This document shows positions 33,899 to 43,406 of a DNA stretch of 64,000 nt, piece after piece. The stretch's first letter is position 1, and each line of letters begins with the position of its first letter. The notes beneath the pieces are model-generated. The model was not told where the DNA came from. It ran no database searches and saw nothing but the letters and a program-made list of their open reading frames with translations. Source of the DNA: Aplidium turbinatum. Its lineage: Eukaryota; Chordata; Ascidiacea; Aplousobranchia; Polyclinidae. Location of the stretch: positions 7,078,251 to 7,142,250 of the forward strand of contig OU964931.1 in the NCBI GenBank assembly GCA_918807975.1. Reading direction: 5' to 3'. The position numbers and the translations under genes were made by a program.

Positions 33899-34204
33899 TT
33901 AAATTGAAACTGTTTTCTTATGAACTATTTTAGGTTTGAATTGTCGGCTTTTCTCTGTTTTGTTTTTCGTCGTTAATCTCAGCTTTGAATTATCGGCTTT
34001 TAATTAACGGCTTTGAATTTTCGTCTTTGAATCAACCGCTTTGAATTTTCGTCTTTGAATCATCAGCTTTGAATAAACGGCTTGGAATTTTCGGCTTTGA
34101 ATTGTCTGCTTTAAATTGTCGTACTACCGTTGTAATGTTGTATTTATAGAGTATTATAAATTTACACTAGGAAAGCTTAAGGAATTGCTTCTGTCTGAAA
34201 AAAA

Positions 34205-35614
34205 CGAAGCAGGACATTAAGGCGCAAACAAAACGGCGCGAGACAAAACGGCACAGAAAAAACGGCGCAAAGACAAAATGGCGCAAAGGCAAAACGGCGC
34301 AGAGGCAAAACGGCGCAGACAAAACGGCGCCATTTTTCCTTGCCAGAGTCAATGTAACAAGCAAAGACCCTTTTCTTTTTGAAAATACTATAAAGATATA
34401 AAATAATAAAAATATATAAGTTTATTGTGAATGGGCGTAATTGTTGGGAAGATGTCTGTACTGACTGTCTGACTACTGACTAGGCTGCAACGTACCTTAC
34501 AACTGTTTACAATTCTGGTTAAACTTTGAAGAGTTTACTAGTTCTGAGTTACATTACGTTACATGACACTATGCTCTATGTTCCAGCCAGCAAAACTGGT
34601 CTTTTTTACATTGATTTATCATCTGCAGACGTTGAAACAATGTAAAAAAGACCAGCTTTGCTGACTTGGCTGAGCAAGTATAATCAAAGCATTTTTCTGC
34701 AAACTGCTGCAATGGGACTTCTTTTAATCTCACCGATCTCTGTGACGTCACAACGCGAACTTTGACGTTGACGTTTTTGATTCAAGCGTGCTATTTTTAG
34801 CTCCGTACCAGCTGTGTAGTTTTGAGTATGGAACGTGACCTACGAAAATAGTGGTATGGTAGAAAAACAGGGGTCACACTCATTGTTTTGAAATCGCAAA
34901 GGTTTTTTTTTTCAAGTCTTTTGCGCTGTCTGGTAAAATAATTAATTTGCAATGTTCTTCAACTGAACGAAACTGCACAAATGAAATTATGCACTGCATT
35001 TCACAACAGTAGGCTACTTTTTTTCAGCAATTTAAAAAAAGTTCTCCAAAGTTTTCTGCATCCTATCTTTGACACCCATCTCTCTGAACTGTCACGTGCG
35101 CTAATTCTGTACTACAAAGCTTGTCTTGAAAATGATGCGACATAATCTTTGAACTTATTGCAAACAAATTTACGCTGTTTCAAATTGCTCCCGGACCAAA
35201 TGTGGTCTTTACTTCCCGACTGAACTTGATTTCGAATATAAGGAGCAACGCTATTGAATTAAGAATGTCATTGAGTGTTATTGAACTCATTTAATTATCA
35301 CAAATTAGATATTATTGCACGGTAGTTTCTCTTTACAATAATGTTATTTCGTGCTTCCCAAATGAACTTGAAGTGAGCAACGCGTTTGAATCAAAACTAT
35401 TATTGATCAACTATAGCGCTTGAGTTAAGTATTTTTAAAAGAAAAAAAATAAGGAAAAAGGTATTTGCTTGTTACATTGACTCTGGCAAGGAAAAAAATA
35501 AGGAAAAGGTTCTGAGCTTGTTACGTTGAGTTTGGCGCCGTTTTGTCTGCGCCGTTTTGCCTCTGCGCCGTTTTGTCTCGCGCCGTTTTGTTCGCGCCTT
35601 AATGTCGTGGACCG
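34205..35614. mobile_element. MULE-like MITE with AAAACGGCGC arrays (MULE-C)
   Basis: The ends are inverted: CGAAGCAGGACATTAAGGCG against CGGTCCACGACATTAAGGCG. Each continues for more than 100 bp as tandem AAAACGGCGCAGAGGC / AAAACGGCGCGAGAC units. The 9-bp duplication TGAAAAAAA lies at 34196-34204 and 35615-35623. It interrupts the hAT-B transposase remnant. Its 1.1 kb interior has no gene; it holds the hairpin at 34585-34672. Confidence 0.8.
34585..34672. repeat. Hairpin mini-element (TACATTGATT family)
   Basis: AGCCAGCAAAACTGGTCTTT pairs with AAAGACCAGCTTTGCTG..TGGCT. The centre carries TTTACATTGATTTATC and GACGTTGAAACAATGTAAA. This is the same layout as the hairpins at 51754-51821 and 56687-56776. 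Confidence 0.75.
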
Positions 35615-36058
35615 TGAAAAAAAGGCTTTCACAATTGACTTTTCTTTCCATACCGACATTTTATGCGATAGCGCCAACATACCAAAACAATCATCTTTGG
35701 AGTCGTGACTGGTATTGGTGTCAGTCTTTGTCATTATCAACGTGGCTTGATGTTTTCTTCAATAATAGAACAATTTTTGCCTTAATTTTCTCACGCATTG
35801 TTTCCATAAAAAAATTCCAAGAACACGTCATTTTTTTCCCATGGGAAAGTAGCAGGAGTGCGACTGAAAGAAATGTAGCGTCTATCCGCTACTGCTACAT
35901 TGAAGAAAAAAGTAGTGCGCTACTGCCCACTTCTGGCCTTGAATACTGTGGCAGTCTACTTGAACATTTCTGCATGTAACAAAGCTACTACAAATTAATC
36001 AATATTATAGTGATGTGCGGTACTATTTATGTTAATAGAAAAACTTTTAAATCTTTGA

Positions 36059-36070
36059 TTTATGTTCCAG
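36059..36070 (+). promoter_or_regulatory. 3' splice acceptor upstream of APH-1
   Basis: TTTATGTTCCAG is a pyrimidine-rich acceptor 43 bases before the APH-1 ATG. It could join a 5' UTR exon or accept a spliced leader; the sequence alone cannot tell. Confidence 0.5.
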
Positions 36071-36113
36071 ACGATAAATTTAGTGACAACAAATTTTATA
36101 TAAAAACATCAAC

Positions 36114-36845
36114 ATGCCTTTGCTGGTATTCTTCGGCTGTATGTTCATAGCTTTTGGACCATCGCTTGCTATGTTCTTATTAACCATCGTTAAATTTCCG
36201 TTGAGGATTATCTTATTGGTTGTGGGATCATTTTTTTGGCTACTGGCTCTTCTTTTTTCTGCTTTGCTTTGGATTGCTGTAGTACCGCTGAAGGAAGAGC
36301 TGGCATTTTCATTGGTGTTCAGTGTCCTTTTTCAAGAGCTGGCAAGATTTGGTTTGTACAAACTGATGAGCAAGGCCGAGGCTGGATTGGGAGAGGCTCT
36401 GAGCGATGAAGAGAAGCAATCTATTGCAGGACACAAGTTGTCATATGTATCTGGTTTTGGATTTGGTTTAACAGCTGGCACCTTTTCTGTTGTGAATGTC
36501 CTTTCCAATTCAATTGGACCAGGCAATGTCGGAATATGTAATTCATCAACATGCTCAAGTCAATTCGCAAGCAATTTTTTTATGATTTCTGCATTTTTGG
36601 CTAGTGGTATGATACTTTTGCATACATTTTGGAATGTGATTTTGTTCAATGCTTTTCAGGAAAAGAAATGGCATATTACTGCAGCTGTAGTAGGTTTCCA
36701 CATGTTAGTATCATGCATGAGTCTTCTGAATGCTGATCCAAATAATGATATCAATTTTGTGTCTCTGATTGTACTGTATGTAGTGCTCATTGTCTCCACA
36801 GTGTGGGCATATCTGGTTGTCAAATCAAAGCCAACTTTGGTTTAA
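36114..36845 (+). CDS. APH1: APH-1, gamma-secretase subunit
   Basis: 243 aa seven-pass membrane protein, a scaffold subunit of gamma-secretase (with presenilin, nicastrin and PEN-2) in ER/Golgi and plasma membranes. The start MPLLVFFGCMFIAFGPSLAM matches vertebrate APH1 (FFGCTFVAFGPAFALF). Further matches are FFWLLALLFSALLW, LFQELARFGLYKLM, the essential GxxxGxxxG helix at GFGFGLTAGTFSVVN (about residues 121-135), SNSIGPGNVGI, and the conserved His in LLHTFWNVI and GFHMLVS. The length is close to animal homologues (about 245-265). The whole coding region is one exon; a 3' splice acceptor (TTTATGTTCCAG, 36059-36070) precedes the ATG by 43 bases. The nest of transposons ends only 170 bp upstream. 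Confidence 0.93.
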   Translation: MPLLVFFGCMFIAFGPSLAMFLLTIVKFPLRIILLVVGSFFWLLALLFSALLWIAVVPLKEELAFSLVFSVLFQELARFGLYKLMSKAEAGLGEALSDEEKQSIAGHKLSYVSGFGFGLTAGTFSVVNVLSNSIGPGNVGICNSSTCSSQFASNFFMISAFLASGMILLHTFWNVILFNAFQEKKWHITAAVVGFHMLVSCMSLLNADPNNDINFVSLIVLYVVLIVSTVWAYLVVKSKPTLV

Positions 36846-37157
36846 GAAAATCTGCTTTCAATCCATGTTTCTTGTGGCATCTAGTAATGATGCGTAATCA
36901 TTGCAGCCAGCGACTTCACTTGCCTCCTAGCACTGTCATCACATCCCCAGTAGGTTGACTGATCTGACGCTCACTATATTAATTTTTTGAAAATAATTTA
37001 AATTTATTTTTGTCTGGTATTAACTATGTTTGATGTTTTTCTGATGTCGTAACGTAGGACTAGAAAGTAACGAAGATCTTTGCATAAAGTAAACAATTTG
37101 TTTTGTTTTTTTTACTGTGTTTTAAACTAGGCGTGTAACTATTACATATTTCTACTG

Positions 37158-37534
37158 CAATGGTTTTCAACCTGGGATTCCCTGACCTCAAAGGGTTTAT
37201 GAAAAGTTTAAAGTGGGGCCATAAATGCGTTCCTTGAAAAAATTATATAAAAAGTAAACTCTATTTCTGAGCACTTTTTCAAACAATTTACTCTCAACTT
37301 CTATTAAATGCATTAGAAGTTCCACTATGAAACGTTTGTTAACGGTAGGGAAAAGTAAAAATAGCTAGAGGGGCAAAGGGAAACATCTGTTCCCAAGCAC
37401 AGTACCAAAATTTTGAATTTTTTTTTCCTTTTAAAGTATCACGCTCGATGGCTCACACATCATCATCAGGGGATGCAAAATATGTCATTTTCTCTGAGTA
37501 CTGGAAACTCTAGCCCCACCACTGGGAACCTCTG
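37158..37534. repeat. Probable hAT (Charlie-like) MITE
   Basis: Left end CAATGGTTTTCAACCTGGGA; the right end inverted reads CAGAGGTTCCCAGTGGTG. Flanking 8-mers TTCTACTG and ATCTAATT match at only 5 of 8. It lies in the APH-1 3' region. Confidence 0.45.
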
Positions 37535-38291
37535 ATCTAATTCTAATCCAACAGAATGGAAATACTTCTATGATTGCAAACATGTATCCAACATCCTTTT
37601 TACTTGAAGTTTAGTAAAAATTGGTTTGGAAACACTGTGTTTTTTGTTTTTATAAACTTTAGTTGAGATTGGCATAAAGTTTATGTGATTGTACTGAAAA
37701 GTGTTGACAACACACCAAGACTTGTTAGTTTGATAAGAATGAACTTTAGAACTTTAAGTGTGATTTGGTATACTACTATATTGATAATTACCGGTAATGC
37801 ACTTGGCGTGACTGGCTATTGCAACGTTTTCGAAATTAACTTTTACTTTGTATAGCTCAAGATACAACATAACTAATGTTCAATAGAAACGGATTTCCAA
37901 TGAGTCACATATGGTTGCTGATTTTATAACCAAAGCCATTGCATGGTATTTTCTCTTCTTGTTCTACGAAGCAATAGCCTTCTGTTAGGCATTTTGATCT
38001 GGTTCTTTTACAGTTTTTTTTCGTGACTGGCCATGTTGGGTCTTACTCTTAAATATATTTTTTTCATCAATATTAACATCATTACATTGTATTCAGTAGT
38101 GGATCGAAGGAGGGATATTGAGTGCTTCAAAAATTGAAAAATAATGAAATAGTTGCCTAAAAGCATGACAATTTTGTCAAGGCACGTTCCTTCCAGGCTA
38201 AAACTTGATTTCAAATTTTTTGTTTCTTACAATGTTTAACAGATTAATTTCAAAAGTATTAAACCTTGTATGATCTCAGTGATGTTTTCTG

Positions 38292-38515
38292 TTTTTGTTT
38301 GTTTGTCGTATCCAGGCTTACGCCTGGTGATTGAAGATTTAGATTAAGTGGACGGGAAGGCAAGGAAGCCAATCTTCGAGACCACCTTCAGGCATGCCTT
38401 TAGACTTTAAGTGTCTTACCATAGACACAGCCGCATACTCTTGGGCGGTGTCGAACCGTTGCCCTTTCGAACGTCGTTCCAGGGCTCTCACCACTCGGCA
38501 ATGCAGCCGACATGC
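38292..38515 (-). repeat. tRNA-derived SINE, copy 1
   Basis: Read on minus: head GGCTGCATTGCCGAGTGGTG (A box), then GGTTCGACACC (B box, tRNA Ser/Leu-like), a body shared with 54243-54406 (GGCATGCCTGAAGG, GGCTTCCTTG.CTTCC), and a 3' end GCCTGGATACGACAAACAAA. It is repetitive, not a functional tRNA gene. Confidence 0.8.
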
Positions 38516-38855
38516 TTTCTGTAAGTCCACGTAATGGAAGATTCATGTTACAAGTGTAAAAATAATCGTTTATGGCGCACCTTTGCATGAAAATTTAAAA
38601 CGATTAAGTTTAACTTGTGTTGTAAATTTTCCTGAATTCTGTACTGTACTATGATTTGTATTTTGAAGTATGGATTATTACAGTATGTGTATTTGTGTAA
38701 TCTTTCTGGGCTGAAATCTGTTCGACATATTATTTTTCACGTCGTCGTCGTGTGAGCCTCTGGGGCCGAGGGTCTATACTTTTACCACCCCAGATTCACG
38801 ATGTTCCCGTTTTTCAAGTGTCGATTTGAGAGTAAAATTTACACAACGTGAAATG

Positions 38856-38861
38856 AATAAA
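38856..38861 (+). terminator. Poly(A) signal AATAAA, likely APH-1 3' end
   Basis: AATAAA lies 2.0 kb after the APH-1 stop and 75 bp before the splice acceptor ahead of LYRM9. It would give a long APH-1 3' UTR containing a MITE and a SINE. Earlier cleavage cannot be excluded. Confidence 0.4.
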
Positions 38862-38968
38862 TTTTGAACCTGGTTTGAAAAATTGTTTGATGTTTGTTTT
38901 TTGTCAAAAGTCACTTGTTCACATTTCCATTTACAGATGTTTTAACGTTAGCCGGATTGTATGTGAAT

Positions 38969-39058
38969 ATGGTTAACAACATTAAGACTTCCCGGCAACT
39001 TTATAAATATTTGCTGCAGTGTTGTGAAAAGTTGCCACGAGCTCCACAAAAACATTAC
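38969..39058 (+). CDS. LYRM9: LYRM9, N-terminal half (exon split by LTR element)
   Basis: 30 codons: MVNNIKTSRQLYKYLLQCC, then EKLPRAPQKHY. It matches vertebrate LYRM9 (QLYRYLLRCCQQLP...QQHYKH), a small LYR-motif protein. LYR proteins act in mitochondria with acyl carrier protein in respiratory-complex and Fe-S assembly; the exact role of LYRM9 is less known. A splice acceptor (CATTTCCATTTACAG) ends at 38936, 32 bases before the ATG. The LTR retrotransposon enters after codon 30, and the rest of the exon is at 43284-43406. The gene on this haplotype should be disrupted. Confidence 0.9.
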
Positions 39059-39308
39059 TGAACAAAGACGGTTATTTTTCTTGAATGTATTAACAAAAGA
39101 AAAATGATCGAATCGCAATTTCTGCAACAAAATACACAACGTAAGATTGTTAAACTCAACACTAGAACTAGAACAAAAGAAGCTGTTGTTCGCTAGCCTG
39201 CCAGAATGAAATGATACGAATAAAACAGAGTACTGCCTCGCGGAGTACACGTGACAAAAGGAGTGCAGAAGTAATCAAGGAAGCATGCTAACTGCAGGCA
39301 TTTGTGCA
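39059..39308 (-). repeat. 3' LTR of element 39059-43278
   Basis: 250 bp, identical by eye to 43029-43278. It begins and ends with TG/CA and abuts the ATTAC duplication. Confidence 0.93.
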
Positions 39309-39340
39309 TCCCCCCCAGCTCGTAAGGCGAAACTGTAGAC

Positions 39341-42300
39341 TTACGAGCTCGACCCCTTGATTACCCATTGACCGGAGGATGCGTCTAAATCCAATGCCGG
39401 CCGTCGGGACCGCGTGGAACGGCGCAAAACAGGCGATTTTTCAATGTGAGGGACTCCACTTGTAGGTTCGGTTGGTTCCACTGAATCGAAAGGTAGCGGC
39501 TGCTTTGGAGGTTCAGGTGAGTGCTGTGGCTCACAAAGCTTCGGGCTTGAGGCTGGTGTCGGGCAGGTGAGTGCGGGCGGACTGTGATCTGCATCGAGAA
39601 GCAACATCGGAGATTCTCCAATTTCTGGGCTAGGGCCTATTTCGTGATGCGGAGGGTGGGGAGGGCAGTAGTCCGTTTCAGGAGGCTGGGCAAAAGAAGA
39701 TGATGGGAGGCTCTGTGGGTGAGCAATGATGTTTGGTTGAGGAGGGATGGGATCGGCACATGCTTTAGTATGTGGAATTACTCGCAAGAAACGTCGATTC
39801 CGTTTTGTGATTCTGCCCGACCCGTCAACTTTCACTACATATTTGTCATGCGGCAACGTTTCGACAACCATTCCCACTTTGTCCCATTTTCGAGGATAGT
39901 TGCCGTTTTGGTTTTGGATAAATACGCGTTTTCCACATTGTAAGGTACGTAAAGGACGAGTATGCTGAGACAGCGCCTTATCGGTTCGACCAGCTCGCAG
40001 GCGAAGGGCGTCTTCCTTTGCCTTCCATGTATCCCGCCATGTACGACGAATGTGACGATTGGAGAACTTGACTAGGCGGTTTACAAAACCGAATGCGTCG
40101 CGCAGAGGGTGACCGAACACGATCTCTGCTGGAGAGATGTCACAGTCAGGATCAGGTGTGTTTCGCAACTGTAACAATGCACGTAAGAAGGAATCGTTGT
40201 TCAGGTCTCCGTTTGGGCTCACATTAGTCATGAGCAAGCGTTTTACAGTTTTGACAGCCACCTCAGCTCGACCATTAGATTGAGGGAAGTAAGATGACGA
40301 TATGCGGTGCTGCACACCCCAATTTTTAAGAAAGAGTTCAGTAACGGCAGCCGTAAATTCGGGACCCCCATCTGTAGATATTTCCTCAGGAACACCAAAC
40401 GTGGCAAAGTACGAGCGCAAGAGTTGAGTCAAAGCAGCTGCTCCTGCGGCACTCGATCCTGATGGCGTGGCAAATACCTCCGACCACCCAGAGAATCTGT
40501 CCCCAATGACCAAAAAGTGACGGCCCCCATAGTCAAAATAATCTGCAAAAATTTTCTCGAATGGTGTAGCTGGGGGATCACATGGCGTCGGGGGAGGAGC
40601 TGCTTGAGATGGAGCATTACGATTACATGAAGTACACGAGTCACGAATAGCATGGATATCATTAGTCATACCGGGCCAAAATACTATAGCACGTGCCCGG
40701 CGTTCCATGGCAGACACACCTTGATGACCAGCATGCAACGTTGAGAGTACTCTAGGCCTAAGCGATGGTGGTACAACAATACGATCATGATATAGAATAA
40801 CGTCGTCTTCAACAAAGAACCCGTCACGATAGGGGAGATATGGGCGAATGTCGCCGGTGTTGGGAAAGGTGAATCCCGTTTCAATAGCTACCATTAACTT
40901 GCTAAGGTTTGGATCGGCGGCTGTTTCCCGAACGATTTCAGGCCATTGCAAGCAAAAGGCATGGGCGGCATCTGCCTGTATGGCAGTAACCAGCGCCATT
41001 TCTGCTACATTATTTTCTGCACACGACGCTACAGCAATGAGATCGCATGATACTGGGTGACGTGAGGCAGCATCGGCTGCGCAGTTGGTTGTGCCAGGTA
41101 AGTGTGCGATATCAAAGCGCCACATTAGTGTACGCTGTTTTAAACGAAACAGGCGAGTGTTAGTGATTTCGTCCAACGTACGGTCACCGAATATTTTTAC
41201 CAATGGCTTATGATCCGTTACAATAACCAAATTATCACAGCCTTGCGTAAAATACTTTGTCTGTTCTAGGCCCCACGCAACTGCTAGGGCTTCGCCTTCT
41301 ATGGGAGCATAACGTCGTTCGGCCGATGAGAGGAATCGGGATCCTGCAAGAGTCACTTTCCAACCTGATGAGCAGCAGTCCGGTATAGTGGAAGCACATA
41401 CGCAATGTTTTTGGAGAAGGAAATATCCGATGCCTTTGTTGGACCAGTCAGGGCGCAAACATGTTCGACGGCAGGGGTCAAAGATTTCTACCCCATGGCG
41501 AATAGCATCAACGATTGCCGATTTGGAGGCGGCAAATGCGGAATCCAGCTCCTGAGACCATTCGAACTTATGCTTTGGGCTAAGGAACGGCTTGAACGGT
41601 GCCATTAGGTCACGCAGTTGAGCATAGTTTCCTACTTGGTTGATTAATCCGAACCAGCTGCGTATGTCTGTGATATTATTCGGGACTGGAAATTCTTGGA
41701 TGGCGAGCAAGTATTTAGGGAGGGGCTCGACCATTGCTTCTGAGATACGGAATCCAGCGAAATCTACGGTGCGTTGGGCAAATTGAAACTTGTCAGGGTT
41801 AAGGACAATGCCCGCCCGTCCCACTAAAGTGAGGAATTTTATGGTTCGCCACCAATGTTCCTCCAGTTGGCTATCATAGAACACTGTGTCGTCGACACAG
41901 CGTTCTTTGCGCACAAAATCGGTTAATATGGTATTGAAACGGCGATTGTAGCCATCCCCAGAGGATAGGAATCCTTGCGGTGCCCTAGTGTAGCGCCATC
42001 TTCCAAAGGGAGTGATGAAAGTTGTGAGATGCCGATCAGAAGGACGCAGTGGAACACTGTGATAGCCGTTCCATGCGTCAGTCACCGATTTCCAAGTGTT
42101 TCCGGGGACACGACGGGACAGCTGGAATGGAGCTTCGGAGGCGAAGGTTTCTCTCTGGCAGAATTTGTTTAAGGGGGACAGGTCGACAGTACGGCGTGGT
42201 GAGCCATCATTTTTGCGTGTGATAACCATGCGATGACACCATGTGGTGGGTTCGCCGTGGGGGACTTTTTCAAGGATTCCCAGAGCCTCGTCGCGGAGGA

Positions 42301-42976
42301 GATCAGCGTGTACTTTTTCTTGCCAATGCAAGGGGATAGACGCTGGTGTATGAACGGCCACTGGTTTCGCGTTGGGGTCAACATGTATTTCTATGGGAGG
42401 ACCAGCCATACAATGTAGCGCGCGGTGCGGGCAAGTGTTGAAAGTGGATGCGGCGTACCTCTGGAGTAGCCAGTTTGCCATCTTGTCATTGTTTTCAGGT
42501 GTGCATGGGAACGGAAGCTTGGTTGGGGGAGCTGGGACTGCACCACGTTGAGGGCAAGTGCACGACTCCAGTTGCTTGCTGGGTACTGTGCATCCACCGT
42601 TGACAAGTCTGACGACGTTGATTTCTGGTTCGATAAGATTGTGCGCCATTTCTTGCTTGATCTGATGTTCCCCTAGAGTTGGGAACTTCGGGGATAGGGC
42701 ACCTAAATGCAACAGTGTGTCATGAGATAAGTATAACTTGTCAACGTCTGGACTGATGTAAATCATGCACCGACGTTCAACATTGCAGCCGTGCGCTGTA
42801 CCCCGAATGATGGCACGAAATGCTCCTGTAATGGAAATAGTAGAGCGATTTGCAGCTATTAGGTTTGGTGCGGGTACAAGGGTCTCTTGTCCAAAGCCGG
42901 ATTGCACAAAGTTCTTCAGTGACCATACATTTATTTGGGCACCAGTATCTGCGATTGCTGTTACTTGTGCTATCAC
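39341..42976 (-). CDS. Pol polyprotein of LTR element (PR-RT-RH-IN)
   Basis: Long open frame of about 1211 codons. Domains in order: aspartic protease (IADTGAQINVWS near residue 10), reverse transcriptase (DGSPRRTVDLSPLNKFC near 250; GRWRYTRAPQGFLSSGD near 330; CVDDTVFYD near 370), RNase H (RPDWSNKGIGYFLLQ near 510; TDHKPLVKIFGD near 600), and integrase with an HHCC finger (HAGHQGVS...CTSCNRN) and DDE core (FADYFDYGG; STDGGPEFTAAV; SNGRAEVAVK). A Pro-rich tail follows a GPY/F-like region. Ty3/Gypsy type; the region is open throughout. Described as a virus-like fossil. Confidence 0.9.
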   Translation of the reverse strand: MIAQVTAIADTGAQINVWSLKNFVQSGFGQETLVPAPNLIAANRSTISITGAFRAIIRGTAHGCNVERRCMIYISPDVDKLYLSHDTLLHLGALSPKFPTLGEHQIKQEMAHNLIEPEINVVRLVNGGCTVPSKQLESCTCPQRGAVPAPPTKLPFPCTPENNDKMANWLLQRYAASTFNTCPHRALHCMAGPPIEIHVDPNAKPVAVHTPASIPLHWQEKVHADLLRDEALGILEKVPHGEPTTWCHRMVITRKNDGSPRRTVDLSPLNKFCQRETFASEAPFQLSRRVPGNTWKSVTDAWNGYHSVPLRPSDRHLTTFITPFGRWRYTRAPQGFLSSGDGYNRRFNTILTDFVRKERCVDDTVFYDSQLEEHWWRTIKFLTLVGRAGIVLNPDKFQFAQRTVDFAGFRISEAMVEPLPKYLLAIQEFPVPNNITDIRSWFGLINQVGNYAQLRDLMAPFKPFLSPKHKFEWSQELDSAFAASKSAIVDAIRHGVEIFDPCRRTCLRPDWSNKGIGYFLLQKHCVCASTIPDCCSSGWKVTLAGSRFLSSAERRYAPIEGEALAVAWGLEQTKYFTQGCDNLVIVTDHKPLVKIFGDRTLDEITNTRLFRLKQRTLMWRFDIAHLPGTTNCAADAASRHPVSCDLIAVASCAENNVAEMALVTAIQADAAHAFCLQWPEIVRETAADPNLSKLMVAIETGFTFPNTGDIRPYLPYRDGFFVEDDVILYHDRIVVPPSLRPRVLSTLHAGHQGVSAMERRARAIVFWPGMTNDIHAIRDSCTSCNRNAPSQAAPPPTPCDPPATPFEKIFADYFDYGGRHFLVIGDRFSGWSEVFATPSGSSAAGAAALTQLLRSYFATFGVPEEISTDGGPEFTAAVTELFLKNWGVQHRISSSYFPQSNGRAEVAVKTVKRLLMTNVSPNGDLNNDSFLRALLQLRNTPDPDCDISPAEIVFGHPLRDAFGFVNRLVKFSNRHIRRTWRDTWKAKEDALRLRAGRTDKALSQHTRPLRTLQCGKRVFIQNQNGNYPRKWDKVGMVVETLPHDKYVVKVDGSGRITKRNRRFLRVIPHTKACADPIPPQPNIIAHPQSLPSSSFAQPPETDYCPPHPPHHEIGPSPEIGESPMLLLDADHSPPALTCPTPASSPKLCEPQHSPEPPKQPLPFDSVEPTEPTSGVPHIEKSPVLRRSTRSRRPALDLDASSGQWVIKGSSS

Positions 42977-43009
42977 GCTAGTGTACCTGCCTTGATGTAT
43001 TTGTAATCA

Positions 43010-43028
43010 AGAAATTGCGATTCGATCA
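43010..43028 (-). other. Primer-binding site complementary to own LTR
   Basis: Directly after the 5' LTR (on minus) comes TGATCGAATCGCAATTTCT. Its exact 19-base complement lies inside the LTR (43075-43093). This suggests self-priming, as known for Tf1/sushi-type Gypsy elements, rather than a tRNA primer. Confidence 0.65.

Positions 43029-43406
<378 letters not shown>

Larger units (their letters stand above)
27397..34128 (+). mobile_element. MULE with FLYWCH-type transposase, twice interrupted (MULE-A)
   Basis: Exact 9-bp duplication GTTGTAATG at 27388-27396 and 34129-34137. The ends are inverted: GGTTATGCGTCTATTCAAAG against GGTAGTACGACAATTTAAAG. Inward from each end runs an iterated array of AATTCAAAGCCG-type 13-mers (27410-27560; 33940-34120 inverted). 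The transposase gene lies in three collinear pieces at 27671-28587, 32855-33206 and 33656-33898, split by a palindromic element (28592-32850) and a LINE fragment (33207-33655). Without insertions it would be about 2.0 kb. Confidence 0.9.
26965..35935 (-). mobile_element. hAT element hosting a stack of nested transposons (hAT-B)
   Basis: Left end TAGAGGTGAGTA and right end TGCCCACTTCTG are decayed versions of the hAT-A ends. The flanking 8-mers GCCTTGGA (26957-26964) and GCCTTGAA (35936-35943) match at 7 of 8. Subterminal GTAGTGCGCTAC repeats occur at both ends. Minus-strand transposase remnants are split: PAERFLYVGNDMLKPKRAGF at 27270-27380, its continuation at 34138-34195, and TNTSHDSKDDCFGMLALS with AFFS at 35624-35740. 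The order matches hAT-A, so MULE-A and MULE-C are later insertions. Confidence 0.85.

Noticed and set aside
36114-36845. APH-1 as a processed retrogene
   Set aside because: No poly(A) tract or flanking duplication next to the coding region, an upstream splice acceptor, and a fully intact frame; I kept it as a real gene.
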